52,769 nucleotides of DNA from Planctomycetota bacterium (GTDB lineage: Bacteria; Planctomycetota; Planctomycetia; Planctomycetales; Planctomycetaceae). Where the stretch lies: assembly GCA_022600195.1 (NCBI GenBank), contig JAHZKX010000028.1:1-52769 (forward strand). The letters run 5' to 3'. A model generated the notes under the pieces. It did not search any database and was not told the origin of the DNA. It worked only from the letters and a program-made list of their open reading frames with translations. A program made the position numbers and the translations under genes. Below, one piece after another: positions 44,795 to 52,769 of the stretch. Position 1 is the stretch's first letter, and every line of letters begins with the position of its first letter.

Positions 44795-45961
44795 ATGAAA
44801 GATTTCGTTTCTTATGGAATTATCGGCTTATGCTTTTTGATGATCTCTTTGCAAAATCTTGTGGCAGGTGAAAAAACAGACTCCACCATATCAGAGGAAA
44901 CAATAAAACTCTGGAAGACGATGGCACCTTTTTATGCGCCTTCAAATCAATTTAAAGACAACTTCGGCAAATATAAATCCCCACTGAAATTTTATGATGG
45001 TCGTATAGTAAAAACAGCTGCAGACTGGCGGCAGCGTCGACAGGAAATTCTGAAGAAGTGGCATACGATGATGGGCGAGTGGCCTCCTGTAAATGAAAGG
45101 CCTCGAGTGGAATATTTGAAAGAACAGCATCGGGAAAACTTTACGCAGTATACGGTGCGATTCGATATAGCCCCGGGGCATCCAAATACAGGCTACCTGC
45201 TGATTCCCGATGATGCCAAATCAAATCAAAGTACTCCGGCTGTTCTTGTCGTTTATTATGAGCCTGAGACCGGTGTCGGCCTAAAGGGGAAAGATCGAGA
45301 CTTTGCCTTTCAGCTTGCTAAACGTGGATTTGTAACATTTTCAGTCGGCCACGATTATTCACTCTACTATCCCAACCGTCAGAAAGCAGAAATTCAACCT
45401 TTGTCTGCGTTAGCTTATGGTGCAGCCAATGCGTTTCATGTTTTAGCAAATCGGAAAGAGGTCGACTCGAAGCGCATCGGGATTGTCGGACATTCGTACG
45501 GCGGCAAATGGGCCATGTTTGCTTCCTGCCTGTATGATAAATTCGCCTGTGCTGCCTGGTCGGATGGAGGGATTGTATTTGACGAAAGCAGACCCAGCGT
45601 GAATTACTGGGAGCCGTGGTACCTGGGATATGCTGGCCCGGATTTTCGTAAACGGGGATTGCCCACAAAGGATAATCCTCGCACGGGGCTCTATAAAAGT
45701 CTCGTCAAAGAGGGGCACGATCTGCATGAATTACACGCTTTGATGGCGCCTCGGCCCTTTCTGGTTTCTGGTGGTTCAGAAGATCAACCCAAACAGTGGC
45801 GTGCTTTAAATCACAGTATCGCCGTCAATCAATTTTTAGGTTTTGAAAACCGAGTGGCGATGACAAATCGCGAAAAACATGCTCCTAATCCGAAATCAAA
45901 TGAGCAGATATATCAATTTTTTGAATATTGGTTGAAACAAAACCAGTTGCGAAATAATTGA
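44795..45961 (+). CDS. Secreted alpha/beta hydrolase (dienelactone-hydrolase/acetyl-xylan-esterase-like)
   Basis: The ATG at 44795 follows GGAGG by eight bases and gives 388 residues with a signal peptide (IIGLCFLMISLQNLVAG). The nucleophile motif GIVGHSYGGKWAMF and the oxyanion region TPAVLVVYYEPETGVG are clear. LMAPRPFLVSGGSEDQPKQW supplies an acidic residue and EKHAPNPKSNEQ the C-terminal His. Substrate unknown; carbohydrate ester is likely. Confidence 0.87.
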   Translation: MKDFVSYGIIGLCFLMISLQNLVAGEKTDSTISEETIKLWKTMAPFYAPSNQFKDNFGKYKSPLKFYDGRIVKTAADWRQRRQEILKKWHTMMGEWPPVNERPRVEYLKEQHRENFTQYTVRFDIAPGHPNTGYLLIPDDAKSNQSTPAVLVVYYEPETGVGLKGKDRDFAFQLAKRGFVTFSVGHDYSLYYPNRQKAEIQPLSALAYGAANAFHVLANRKEVDSKRIGIVGHSYGGKWAMFASCLYDKFACAAWSDGGIVFDESRPSVNYWEPWYLGYAGPDFRKRGLPTKDNPRTGLYKSLVKEGHDLHELHALMAPRPFLVSGGSEDQPKQWRALNHSIAVNQFLGFENRVAMTNREKHAPNPKSNEQIYQFFEYWLKQNQLRNN

Positions 45962-46110
45962 ACGCATTGGCTGCGCAATGGCTGACAAACGAAATTCTCT
46001 TGATACAATAGTGTACCAATCGATTCAATGTTTTGCATGAGTTTGACTGAGATAATGGGCCGCTCGATTTCACAACTTTTCTTCCCTTCTGTTTAAAGTG
46101 AGACAAAAGA

Positions 46111-46674
46111 ATGACTGATGCGACCCTGCCTGCCCCGAAAGACTTCAAACTAATCGGAATCATTCTCTGTATCATCGGGGTCATTTGTCTGATTGCACCA
46201 TTTGGTCCCGGCATTGCCGTTGTCTACATAGCAGGTTTCTCCCTGCTTTTTGGTGGCGTTTTATATGCGGTTCAAGGAACGCGGGTGGGTGATGTTCCTG
46301 GAAAAGCACAACATTTAATTCTAGGCATTCTGATGGTACTTGGAGGGCTTGGTGTTATCAGTCACCCCCTCTTCGGTCTCTCGTTTTTGACATTGTTGAT
46401 GGCAATGTTCTTTATCTTCGAGGGGGTTTGGAAGATTGTGATGGCGCTGGGGGCACAGCCAGATTCCGGGCGGAACAGCATTCTGTTTAGCGGAGTGATT
46501 TCTCTATTGCTGGGTGGATTGATCTGGGGCCAATGGCCACTCTCTGGCGTATGGGCCGTAGGTACATTGATGGGAGTCGATTTTTTGCTGACCGGTTTTT
46601 TTCTGCTGAATCTGGGAAACGCTGTGGCTTCAAGTGAACCAGAAACGATCGAAACGACTACAGCCGAAAATTAA
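46111..46674 (+). CDS. HdeD-like (DUF308) membrane protein
   Basis: The 187-residue protein has six predicted helices, with alternating Gly-rich segments (GFSLLFGGVLYAVQ, LILGILMVLGGLGVISHPLF, FFIFEGVWKIVMAL, LLLGGLIWGQWPLSGVW). This is the DUF308/HdeD family, associated with acid resistance in enterics and unknown elsewhere. It ends in a Glu/Thr-rich tail. It is convergent with the lipoprotein gene at 46727. Confidence 0.88.
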   Translation: MTDATLPAPKDFKLIGIILCIIGVICLIAPFGPGIAVVYIAGFSLLFGGVLYAVQGTRVGDVPGKAQHLILGILMVLGGLGVISHPLFGLSFLTLLMAMFFIFEGVWKIVMALGAQPDSGRNSILFSGVISLLLGGLIWGQWPLSGVWAVGTLMGVDFLLTGFFLLNLGNAVASSEPETIETTTAEN

Positions 46675-46726
46675 ACAGAGTCTGCCGGAATTGACTTGCG
46701 AGAGCCTGAATGCAATCGACTCATCA

Positions 46727-47932
46727 TCAGGGAGCCGGAGGTGCTGCAGACGGAGTCTTTACTGGTTTCAGCACTTTCACATCAGTTTTTAGGCTGCTGT
46801 TTTTTGGATAGCTTTTGCTTCCGAGTTGTGCAGTATGATCAGGGGACATCCGGTTTCGATAAAGAACCAGACCATCAATGGCATGATACAAGGCGGAATA
46901 GTCAACGGGCTCGTCTCGATTATTAATAATATCATTAGCCATCAATGAAATGGCTCTACGAACCCATACTTCATTCAGACGATTGTCCGGAAGTGCCATC
47001 ATTAAAAATTCCAGGGTATGCCCGGTCGTTTCCAGACGTTCCTGAAAATTTTCACTGGCACTCTTCTGAAAGAAATAATCATAAGAAAACGAACCATCAA
47101 AATTCTGCATCGCTCGCGCTTCTTCAATGTAACGCTGGACCTTCTGATCTGCTTCCAGCCAATAGCCTCGCAGACGTTGCCCCGAATTTTTGTAAGTGTT
47201 TCTGGCATAAGCGAGTGCGAACAATGCATGAGTTCCTCCACAGGCGGAGTCATTTGTAATCGTCTGGTTTTGCATATAGACCAAATCTTCCATTCGCCAC
47301 TCTTCACCCTTTTTGTCCAGCCAGGTGGCATCGGGGCCGAGATAATGCACCAGAGCCCAGAGTGACCAGGTTACTTCCTCGTTTTCCTGTATCTCTTTTT
47401 GTGCATTGCGAACAATATCGGCGACCGTAATCGGGCCATCGGGTGTTTGGAACTGATGATCTAAGGGGACATCAGCCATTGCGAGCACTGCCAGCGACTG
47501 ATTTTTATGTCCTTCGAAAGCATTCTCCTTAGTGTAAGGATGCGGACGGCCTCCAAATTCGGTTTTTTGAAACCAGGGTTCTTTGTCGTAATAAACACCG
47601 GAGGAAATCCATTTCAGACCGTTGACGACTTTGCCCTCTTGCTTCAGTTCATAATCTTTTCGAAATGCCAGAATTCCATGGTAAATTTCCCACGGAGAGT
47701 GCTGCTCTGATTTCAGATAATGGCCGCGGGCAATTTCGATAGCCTGCTCTACCTTTTTCACAAGTTCTTCAGGAGATTCGAGCTCTCGCGGATCCGTGGT
47801 ATCAGTCTCGGCCTGCGTTTCTTTCGAATTCTCATTCTTGGATTGTTCTTCTGAAGAGTTACCACATCCAGAGATCAACGCAACAGAAGACGACAACAGA
47901 ACCAGAAACGTCAGGCGCGACAGCAAACTCAT
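46727..47932 (-). CDS. Lipoprotein with an alpha/alpha-toroid-like domain
   Basis: The 401-residue protein starts with a lipoprotein signal (LVLLSSSVALISGC, Cys23), then a ~40-residue Glu/Lys/Ser-rich linker. The body is helical, with blocks such as HSPWEIYHGILAFRKDYELK, GVYYDKEPWFQKTEFGGRPH, CGGTHALFALAYARNTY, MQNFDGSFSYDYFF and ETTGHTLEFLMMALPDNRL. The H-A-L and QNxDGSF patterns resemble prenyltransferase/squalene-cyclase-like toroids. I recognise it as a conserved planctomycete protein without known function; the ending is Pro/Ala-rich. Confidence 0.78.
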   Translation of the reverse strand: MSLLSRLTFLVLLSSSVALISGCGNSSEEQSKNENSKETQAETDTTDPRELESPEELVKKVEQAIEIARGHYLKSEQHSPWEIYHGILAFRKDYELKQEGKVVNGLKWISSGVYYDKEPWFQKTEFGGRPHPYTKENAFEGHKNQSLAVLAMADVPLDHQFQTPDGPITVADIVRNAQKEIQENEEVTWSLWALVHYLGPDATWLDKKGEEWRMEDLVYMQNQTITNDSACGGTHALFALAYARNTYKNSGQRLRGYWLEADQKVQRYIEEARAMQNFDGSFSYDYFFQKSASENFQERLETTGHTLEFLMMALPDNRLNEVWVRRAISLMANDIINNRDEPVDYSALYHAIDGLVLYRNRMSPDHTAQLGSKSYPKNSSLKTDVKVLKPVKTPSAAPPAP

Positions 47933-48494
47933 GATAGAAGTGACTCCAATGGATTAATATGAGTGTGAGATATTAACGGCAGGCAAACAGTAGTACATCT
48001 GAATGAGATTCGTAATTTGATACAAATCTATCACCCATTCAGGGCACTGTAAACTTCTTATTCTTACTATTTTTCATGCTAACGACGAGGGAAACGAATC
48101 TCAACTGGCGAGCTGCCCCTTCTACTAAAGCAGCGGAAAGAAGAGGTTTTCTACTTGATATACATTCATTCGCATTTGAAATATTCATGCAAAGGCGCAA
48201 TCTTCAGAGATCCTTGGGGGTTGTAAATTCTTCCCCGATTGACTCGAAAGGCTCTCTTTTGAAATTGGATATTTCTCCAATGGTGTGAGTTAAATGCCTC
48301 AGACACCTGCTCTCTTCGTACCAGGTTTCAGGAGCACAACTGTGATAATCGCCACAATCTAACCAGTTGGCCCGAAAGTTATTTCTCACGTTTGAAAACA
48401 GCTCCTTGCTTAGTGAATGCAAGCTACCTTTTCTGAACTAACGTCCTGTCGTTCATGAATAGTAAACATATTATATAGCAAGAAAAGAAGAATT
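47933..48494. other. 562-base spacer, probably degraded
   Basis: No open frame has a ribosome site or a family match. Two overlapping short frames (48076-48288 plus, 48204-48422 minus) occur, but neither is convincing. It sits just left of the truncated deaminase and may be a decayed remnant. Confidence 0.45.
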
Positions 48495-48977
48495 ATGACG
48501 CATTGGATAACAACAATTTCACTTGGATCCGTCCTTGCAATCACATCCGTATATTGGATGGCAGACGATACTCATTCCAAAACGATCGATTCAACTTATG
48601 CAGTATCTGTTAAGCACGTACAAAATGACACAGACTATGAGGGAGTCCCGCAAGCGATTGAGTCAACAATGGAATTCGTTTCAACGAATCACGCGTGTGA
48701 CAAGTGTTCCAGCAAAGATCCAGCATTGCATCACAAGCACCAATGCCAATCGCATAATCTTAAGCAAGACAATCAGTACCGCGGCATCGAAGTCGGCGGG
48801 AACCGCTGGATTAAGATGGCCTGTGATGAAGCACATCAGTCAGTCAAAGAAGGTGGTGGTCCTTTTGGTGCCGTCGTTGTTCAAATCGATGATACGTCAA
48901 ATAAAGTCATTCGTTTTTGGCGGTGTCGCAATCAAGTAACTAAGAGCACTCCGACCGTTTTCTTACGCCATACCTAA
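48495..48977 (+). pseudogene. Nucleoside deaminase fragment, cut before the zinc-binding HAE motif
   Basis: The 160-residue frame has an N-terminal membrane-type signal (ISLGSVLAITSVYWMA), a Cys/His-rich linker (CDKCSSKDPALHHKHQC), then the start of a cytidine/guanine-deaminase fold: WIKMACDEAHQSVKEGGG, PFGAVVVQIDD and RNQVTKSTPT. In complete enzymes this last block is followed by TAHAE and later PCxxC, which hold the catalytic zinc. Here the similarity stops right at PT, and the frame ends RHT. The extra bases near 48920-48930 (FWRCRNQ) suggest a further small lesion. It therefore cannot be an active deaminase. Directly to the right the GC-rich block begins. Confidence 0.82.
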
Positions 48978-49000
48978 TTCAAAAAGTCCTTTTTACTTTT

Positions 49001-49041
49001 GATGATCACCTCAGATCGATAATGATCATCCCCAGTTTTTT
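49001..49041 (+). terminator. Hairpin with T-run at the deaminase/GC-block junction
   Basis: GATGATCA (49001-49008) pairs with TGATCATC (49023-49030) around a 14-base loop, followed by CCCCAG and a T-run (about 49036-49041). The loop is large, so it may equally be a mobile-element end or a bidirectional terminator for the PepSY gene. Confidence 0.4.
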
Positions 49042-49089
49042 AGCCAAACTCCACATACCTTTCATATACACTACTCAGACCAAACGGCA

Positions 49090-50763
49090 TCAGCGTTTTC
49101 CTGATTCCGGTTCAGGAAGCGTCAACGTGATGCCGTCTGTCGAGGGCATGGTGACCTGGAGTGGCGTTGTGGCCGGGGCTCTGTATTCTTTGGGAATCAC
49201 GAGGGGCGCACCTACCGTTTCAACGGTGAAACGGTAGTCTCCAGGTCCCAGGACAAGAGGACCGGCAGCTTTGGGCTGAATGAACTTCAGCTTGCCTTCC
49301 TCCCGCGACACGGCAGAGCCCAGTTCAACCGGCTGTCCGTCCTGCATCAGAAAAACCGTCACCCGCACATCAATGATTGGCTCGCCGGCAACGGTGACGG
49401 TCGCTTCAGTCCCCTGCTCCAGCAGGTTCGCCCCGCACCCCGACATCGACAACAGCAGGAACGCAACAGACAGTCCCAGCCATGACTTCAGACCAGAGAA
49501 GCGTGAGAAGACCAGCCATTCGGCCAGTAACACCAGGACCAGAGACAGCCCAAAAAGGGGCAACGCGATTCCCAGCAGCACGACCAGTCCGATCAGAACC
49601 AGCGATACTCGACTTTCCCTGGGAAGTGCCGGAGCTCCCAGGGTGTTCGGCTGCCGTCGACGCCACCAGAGGACAACGCCGGAAAGGCTCATGGTCACCA
49701 GCCCCGCTGTGGTCAATACACCCAGCAACTGATTGGGCCAACCAAACAAATGTCCTTCATGAAAGGCGATGCCGGTGTTAACCACCTTGTCAACAGGATG
49801 CAGATTGTGGAAATCGTGACGACTCAGAACTTTCCCTGACTGACCATCGACGGCCAGAGTCACCCGCTGGGGGCGGTTTGGAGTCAGCGACTGCACGGTC
49901 CAGGCCTTTGTCTTGCCGGCCGGTGGAGAAATCTGAATCGGTTGCGCCAACTCGAGAACGCTGACGGTCTCGACAACGCGATTCAACTCCCGCACATCAT
50001 ACCCGTCAGCAGGTGGTTCATCGCGGAAGGAACTGCGCGTGGACCAGGTCTGTCGTTGCGGGGCCGTATTCGTCAGCTTTCGCACCTCTTTAAAGTAGCC
50101 GCCCCAGAACTTCGACCAGGGCAGTCCGGTCATGATCAGAATCAAAACCAGTACCGAAATCCAGATTCCGGAGACGCTGTGAATTTCGCGCCAGAAAGTT
50201 TTCGATCCCTTTCGCAGTCGCGGATAAACCACGCCCCCTAACCCCTGGGCGTTTCGCGGCCACCATAAAAACAGGCCGGAAAGCACTAACACAATGGTCC
50301 AACAGGCTGCCAGCTCGACGAGGTAAGAACCGTTCTCGCCGAGCCACAATTCACCGTGCAGCCGCCGTACGACTCGCATGAATCGATCTTCTTCGCGAAC
50401 GGAATGCAGCACCTGTAACGTCTGCGGATGAACATAGGTACGCAGTCGTGAATCGTCAAGGAGCAATACTACCTGCGCAGCGGCCACCGGTGATTGAGGG
50501 ATCTGATAAAACCGGAAGGCAGATCCGGGGAACGCGGCTTCCGCCGCAAGCACGATGCCGGCGGGGACTGGTGTTGAGGCTGTGACCTCAAGCTGATTAT
50601 AAGGGCGGTCAATCCACTGTTCGATTTCCGTCTGGAACAGATACAGGGTTCCGCTGATCGACAGAAACAGAACGAAGGGAATGCAATAGAGTCCTGCGTA
50701 GAAATGCCAGCGCCAGACTGCCCTGTACGACGGCAGCGCAGCCAGTGGGAGTTTTTTCTTCAT
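49090..50763 (-). CDS. PepSY-associated transmembrane protein with a lipoprotein-like C-terminal fusion
   Basis: Residues ~1-430 of 557 form a PepSY_TM protein: first helix (WHFYAGLYCIPFVLFLSISG), PepSY-type soluble segments, WREIHSVSGIWISVLVLILI, HEGHLFGWPNQLLGVLTTAG and two further helices. Such proteins are linked to iron uptake or to ferric-siderophore reduction. The last ~120 residues are different: SWLGLSVAFLLLSMSGCGAN looks like a lipoprotein signal with a Cys lipobox, followed by a carboxypeptidase-regulatory-like beta domain (EATVTVAGEPIIDVRVTVFL, GPGDYRFTVETVGAPLVIPK). Planctomycete DUF1559 genes are often followed by a separate small lipoprotein with this fold, so I infer a gene fusion. 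The GC content is higher than in the left part of the window. Confidence 0.85.
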   Translation of the reverse strand: MKKKLPLAALPSYRAVWRWHFYAGLYCIPFVLFLSISGTLYLFQTEIEQWIDRPYNQLEVTASTPVPAGIVLAAEAAFPGSAFRFYQIPQSPVAAAQVVLLLDDSRLRTYVHPQTLQVLHSVREEDRFMRVVRRLHGELWLGENGSYLVELAACWTIVLVLSGLFLWWPRNAQGLGGVVYPRLRKGSKTFWREIHSVSGIWISVLVLILIMTGLPWSKFWGGYFKEVRKLTNTAPQRQTWSTRSSFRDEPPADGYDVRELNRVVETVSVLELAQPIQISPPAGKTKAWTVQSLTPNRPQRVTLAVDGQSGKVLSRHDFHNLHPVDKVVNTGIAFHEGHLFGWPNQLLGVLTTAGLVTMSLSGVVLWWRRRQPNTLGAPALPRESRVSLVLIGLVVLLGIALPLFGLSLVLVLLAEWLVFSRFSGLKSWLGLSVAFLLLSMSGCGANLLEQGTEATVTVAGEPIIDVRVTVFLMQDGQPVELGSAVSREEGKLKFIQPKAAGPLVLGPGDYRFTVETVGAPLVIPKEYRAPATTPLQVTMPSTDGITLTLPEPESGKR

Positions 50764-50873
50764 TGATGAAACTTTCGAGTTCAGGCAAACTGGAAGTAGA
50801 GAAAATCCATCCCTGAAGAGGTGGTTTGATAATCATCAGGGATGGGACACAGATCAGACAGTCTTCTCAACTT

Positions 50874-51971
<1,098 letters not shown>

Positions 51972-52034
51972 AATTGAAACTCCATAATTGAAAGGAATGT
52001 GCGTAACCCGGCTGACAGCCGGACGATCATTACT

Positions 52035-52622
52035 CTAAGCGAGCAGGTAATGAAACGGACGCACTTCCGGCGGAGGAGTTTCGGGGAGAATCGATTGACT
52101 GGTGGGTAAGGGGTCAGAGAGCGGACACCATTTCGTCCCTGCATATCCGGAGGGAGCCATCACAACGGCAGACGAAATGCGAGGCTGCGCATTAACCAGA
52201 ATGCCCGAATCAGATGGTCCTCCACAGCCACAGGCCGAAATAGAAAGAACGTTTGATTCAGAAGAGGTCGGCGGGGACTTAGGGCGACAACACGACTTTA
52301 TTGATCGTTGACAACATGATTTCGGCTGCGACTGCTCCGACGAGGAGCTGGCAACTTTCCCGATGCAGCAGGATTTTATGATGGTTTTCCGAGGCAAATT
52401 CTGGCAGGAGCTTGTAGGCAAGCCTCTTTGCCTGGCCTTCGCACAACAGCATAGACCGGCTACCTTCAGATCTTCTCCACAGTGACATCCCGATACTGGT
52501 TGACCGAAAGGTTGCAGGGGAATCCCGACTGAAGCAGCGACGAATGCCAACAACGTGACCGTGCAGGTCAGATAGTGCCCGTTGAACAGGTGCCGTATGG
52601 TTTGTACAAGTCTGGAAAACAT
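52035..52622 (-). CDS. Cys-rich exported protein of unknown function
   Basis: The 195-residue protein has an N-terminal hydrophobic segment (YLTCTVTLLAFVAASVGIPL) and then many cysteines, often paired: SGCHCGEDL, GLCCCAKAR, KSCCIGK, KSCCQRS, KSCCRPK, SACGCGG. The spacing (CxC, CCC, CC) suits metal binding. The C-terminal third is Pro/Ser-rich. I do not recognise a family. Being upstream of a DUF1559 and a PepSY gene suggests a role in metal (iron or copper) handling at the envelope (inference). Confidence 0.72.
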   Translation of the reverse strand: MFSRLVQTIRHLFNGHYLTCTVTLLAFVAASVGIPLQPFGQPVSGCHCGEDLKVAGLCCCAKARQRGLPTSSCQNLPRKTIIKSCCIGKVASSSSEQSQPKSCCQRSIKSCCRPKSPPTSSESNVLSISACGCGGPSDSGILVNAQPRISSAVVMAPSGYAGTKWCPLSDPLPTSQSILPETPPPEVRPFHYLLA

Positions 52623-52769
52623 TTCTTCACCCGGGATTTCCCATATGGGTTGAGCCTGGAACAGATCCAGACTCGCAACCTTCGCGATTATAACACCACC
52701 ACCTCCCCGCGTCTAATGCGCGGTGATTTTTCTCCATTTTCTTGTCCGTCTCGTGCCTGAATCCGAGAA
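52623..52769 (-). promoter_or_regulatory. Upstream region of the Cys-rich gene with palindromes
   Basis: The perfect palindrome CCCATATGGG (52640-52649) overlaps a nested hairpin: GGTTG (52648-52652) with CAACC (52676-52680), and CTGGA (52656-52660) with TCCAG (52666-52670). This lies just upstream of the minus-strand start at 52622 and is a candidate operator or attenuator. No Fur-box match was seen. Confidence 0.35.

Noticed and set aside
48204-48422. 72-residue minus-strand frame in the gap before the deaminase
   Set aside because: No start support and no motif; overlaps another random frame on the plus strand.

Overview
The window looks like a stretch of a planctomycete chromosome (phylum Planctomycetota, probably a Gimesia-like member of the Planctomycetaceae; genus is inference). 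The evidence is the family content: DUF1501, DUF1080, DUF1559 (prepilin-like), TIGR03067-type, ASPIC/UnbV-VCBS proteins, and an ECF sigma factor followed by a large Ser/Thr kinase. Most of it is moderately AT-rich. From about 49.09 kb rightwards it becomes visibly more GC-rich. I saw no rRNA, tRNA or CRISPR array.

Layout. 1-139: the end of an IS3-family element (start of orfA on the minus strand), which has cut off the 5' end of a DUF885 gene (141-1721). 1.75-2.9 kb: a XylR-like AraC regulator. 3.0-3.97 kb: no convincing gene. 3.97-9.3 kb: a minus-strand operon of a TVP38/VTT membrane protein, a MerA-like flavin disulfide reductase without the mercury-specific C-terminal cysteines, two small multi-pass membrane proteins, and an ASPIC/UnbV protein split by one in-frame amber codon. 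9.59-9.93 kb: a decayed aldehyde dehydrogenase fragment.

10.87-22.66 kb is the most interesting part. It is a divergent redox module. On the minus strand, four closely packed genes encode a 4-CxxCH cytochrome, a protein fusing cyclic-nucleotide-binding domains to four 4Fe-4S clusters, a cytochrome b-like membrane protein, and an inner-membrane-anchored decaheme cytochrome with a Cys-rich cytoplasmic head. On the plus strand lie a class III nucleotide cyclase with an FHA domain, a 5-CxxCH cytochrome and an outer-membrane beta-barrel-like protein. Together they could form a porin-cytochrome conduit gated by a cyclic nucleotide (inference).

22.87-30.6 kb: an ECF sigma factor, a Ser/Thr kinase with a TPR-like region, a convergent paralogous pseudokinase, and a membrane kinase with an extracytoplasmic sensor. 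30.8-47.9 kb is ordinary planctomycete metabolism: DUF1080, a PQQ-type beta-propeller, GNAT, RecQ, DUF1501, a cyclopropane-fatty-acid synthase next to a geranylgeranyl-reductase-like flavoprotein, another FAD oxidoreductase, alpha/beta hydrolases, a GT87-like glycosyltransferase, an HdeD-like membrane protein and a lipoprotein.

47.9-49.1 kb is a degraded junction with a nucleoside deaminase cut just before its HAE zinc motif. Right of it is the GC-richer block: a PepSY transmembrane protein with a lipoprotein-like C-terminal fusion, a DUF1559 prepilin-like protein and a Cys-rich exported protein. It was probably acquired or rearranged separately.
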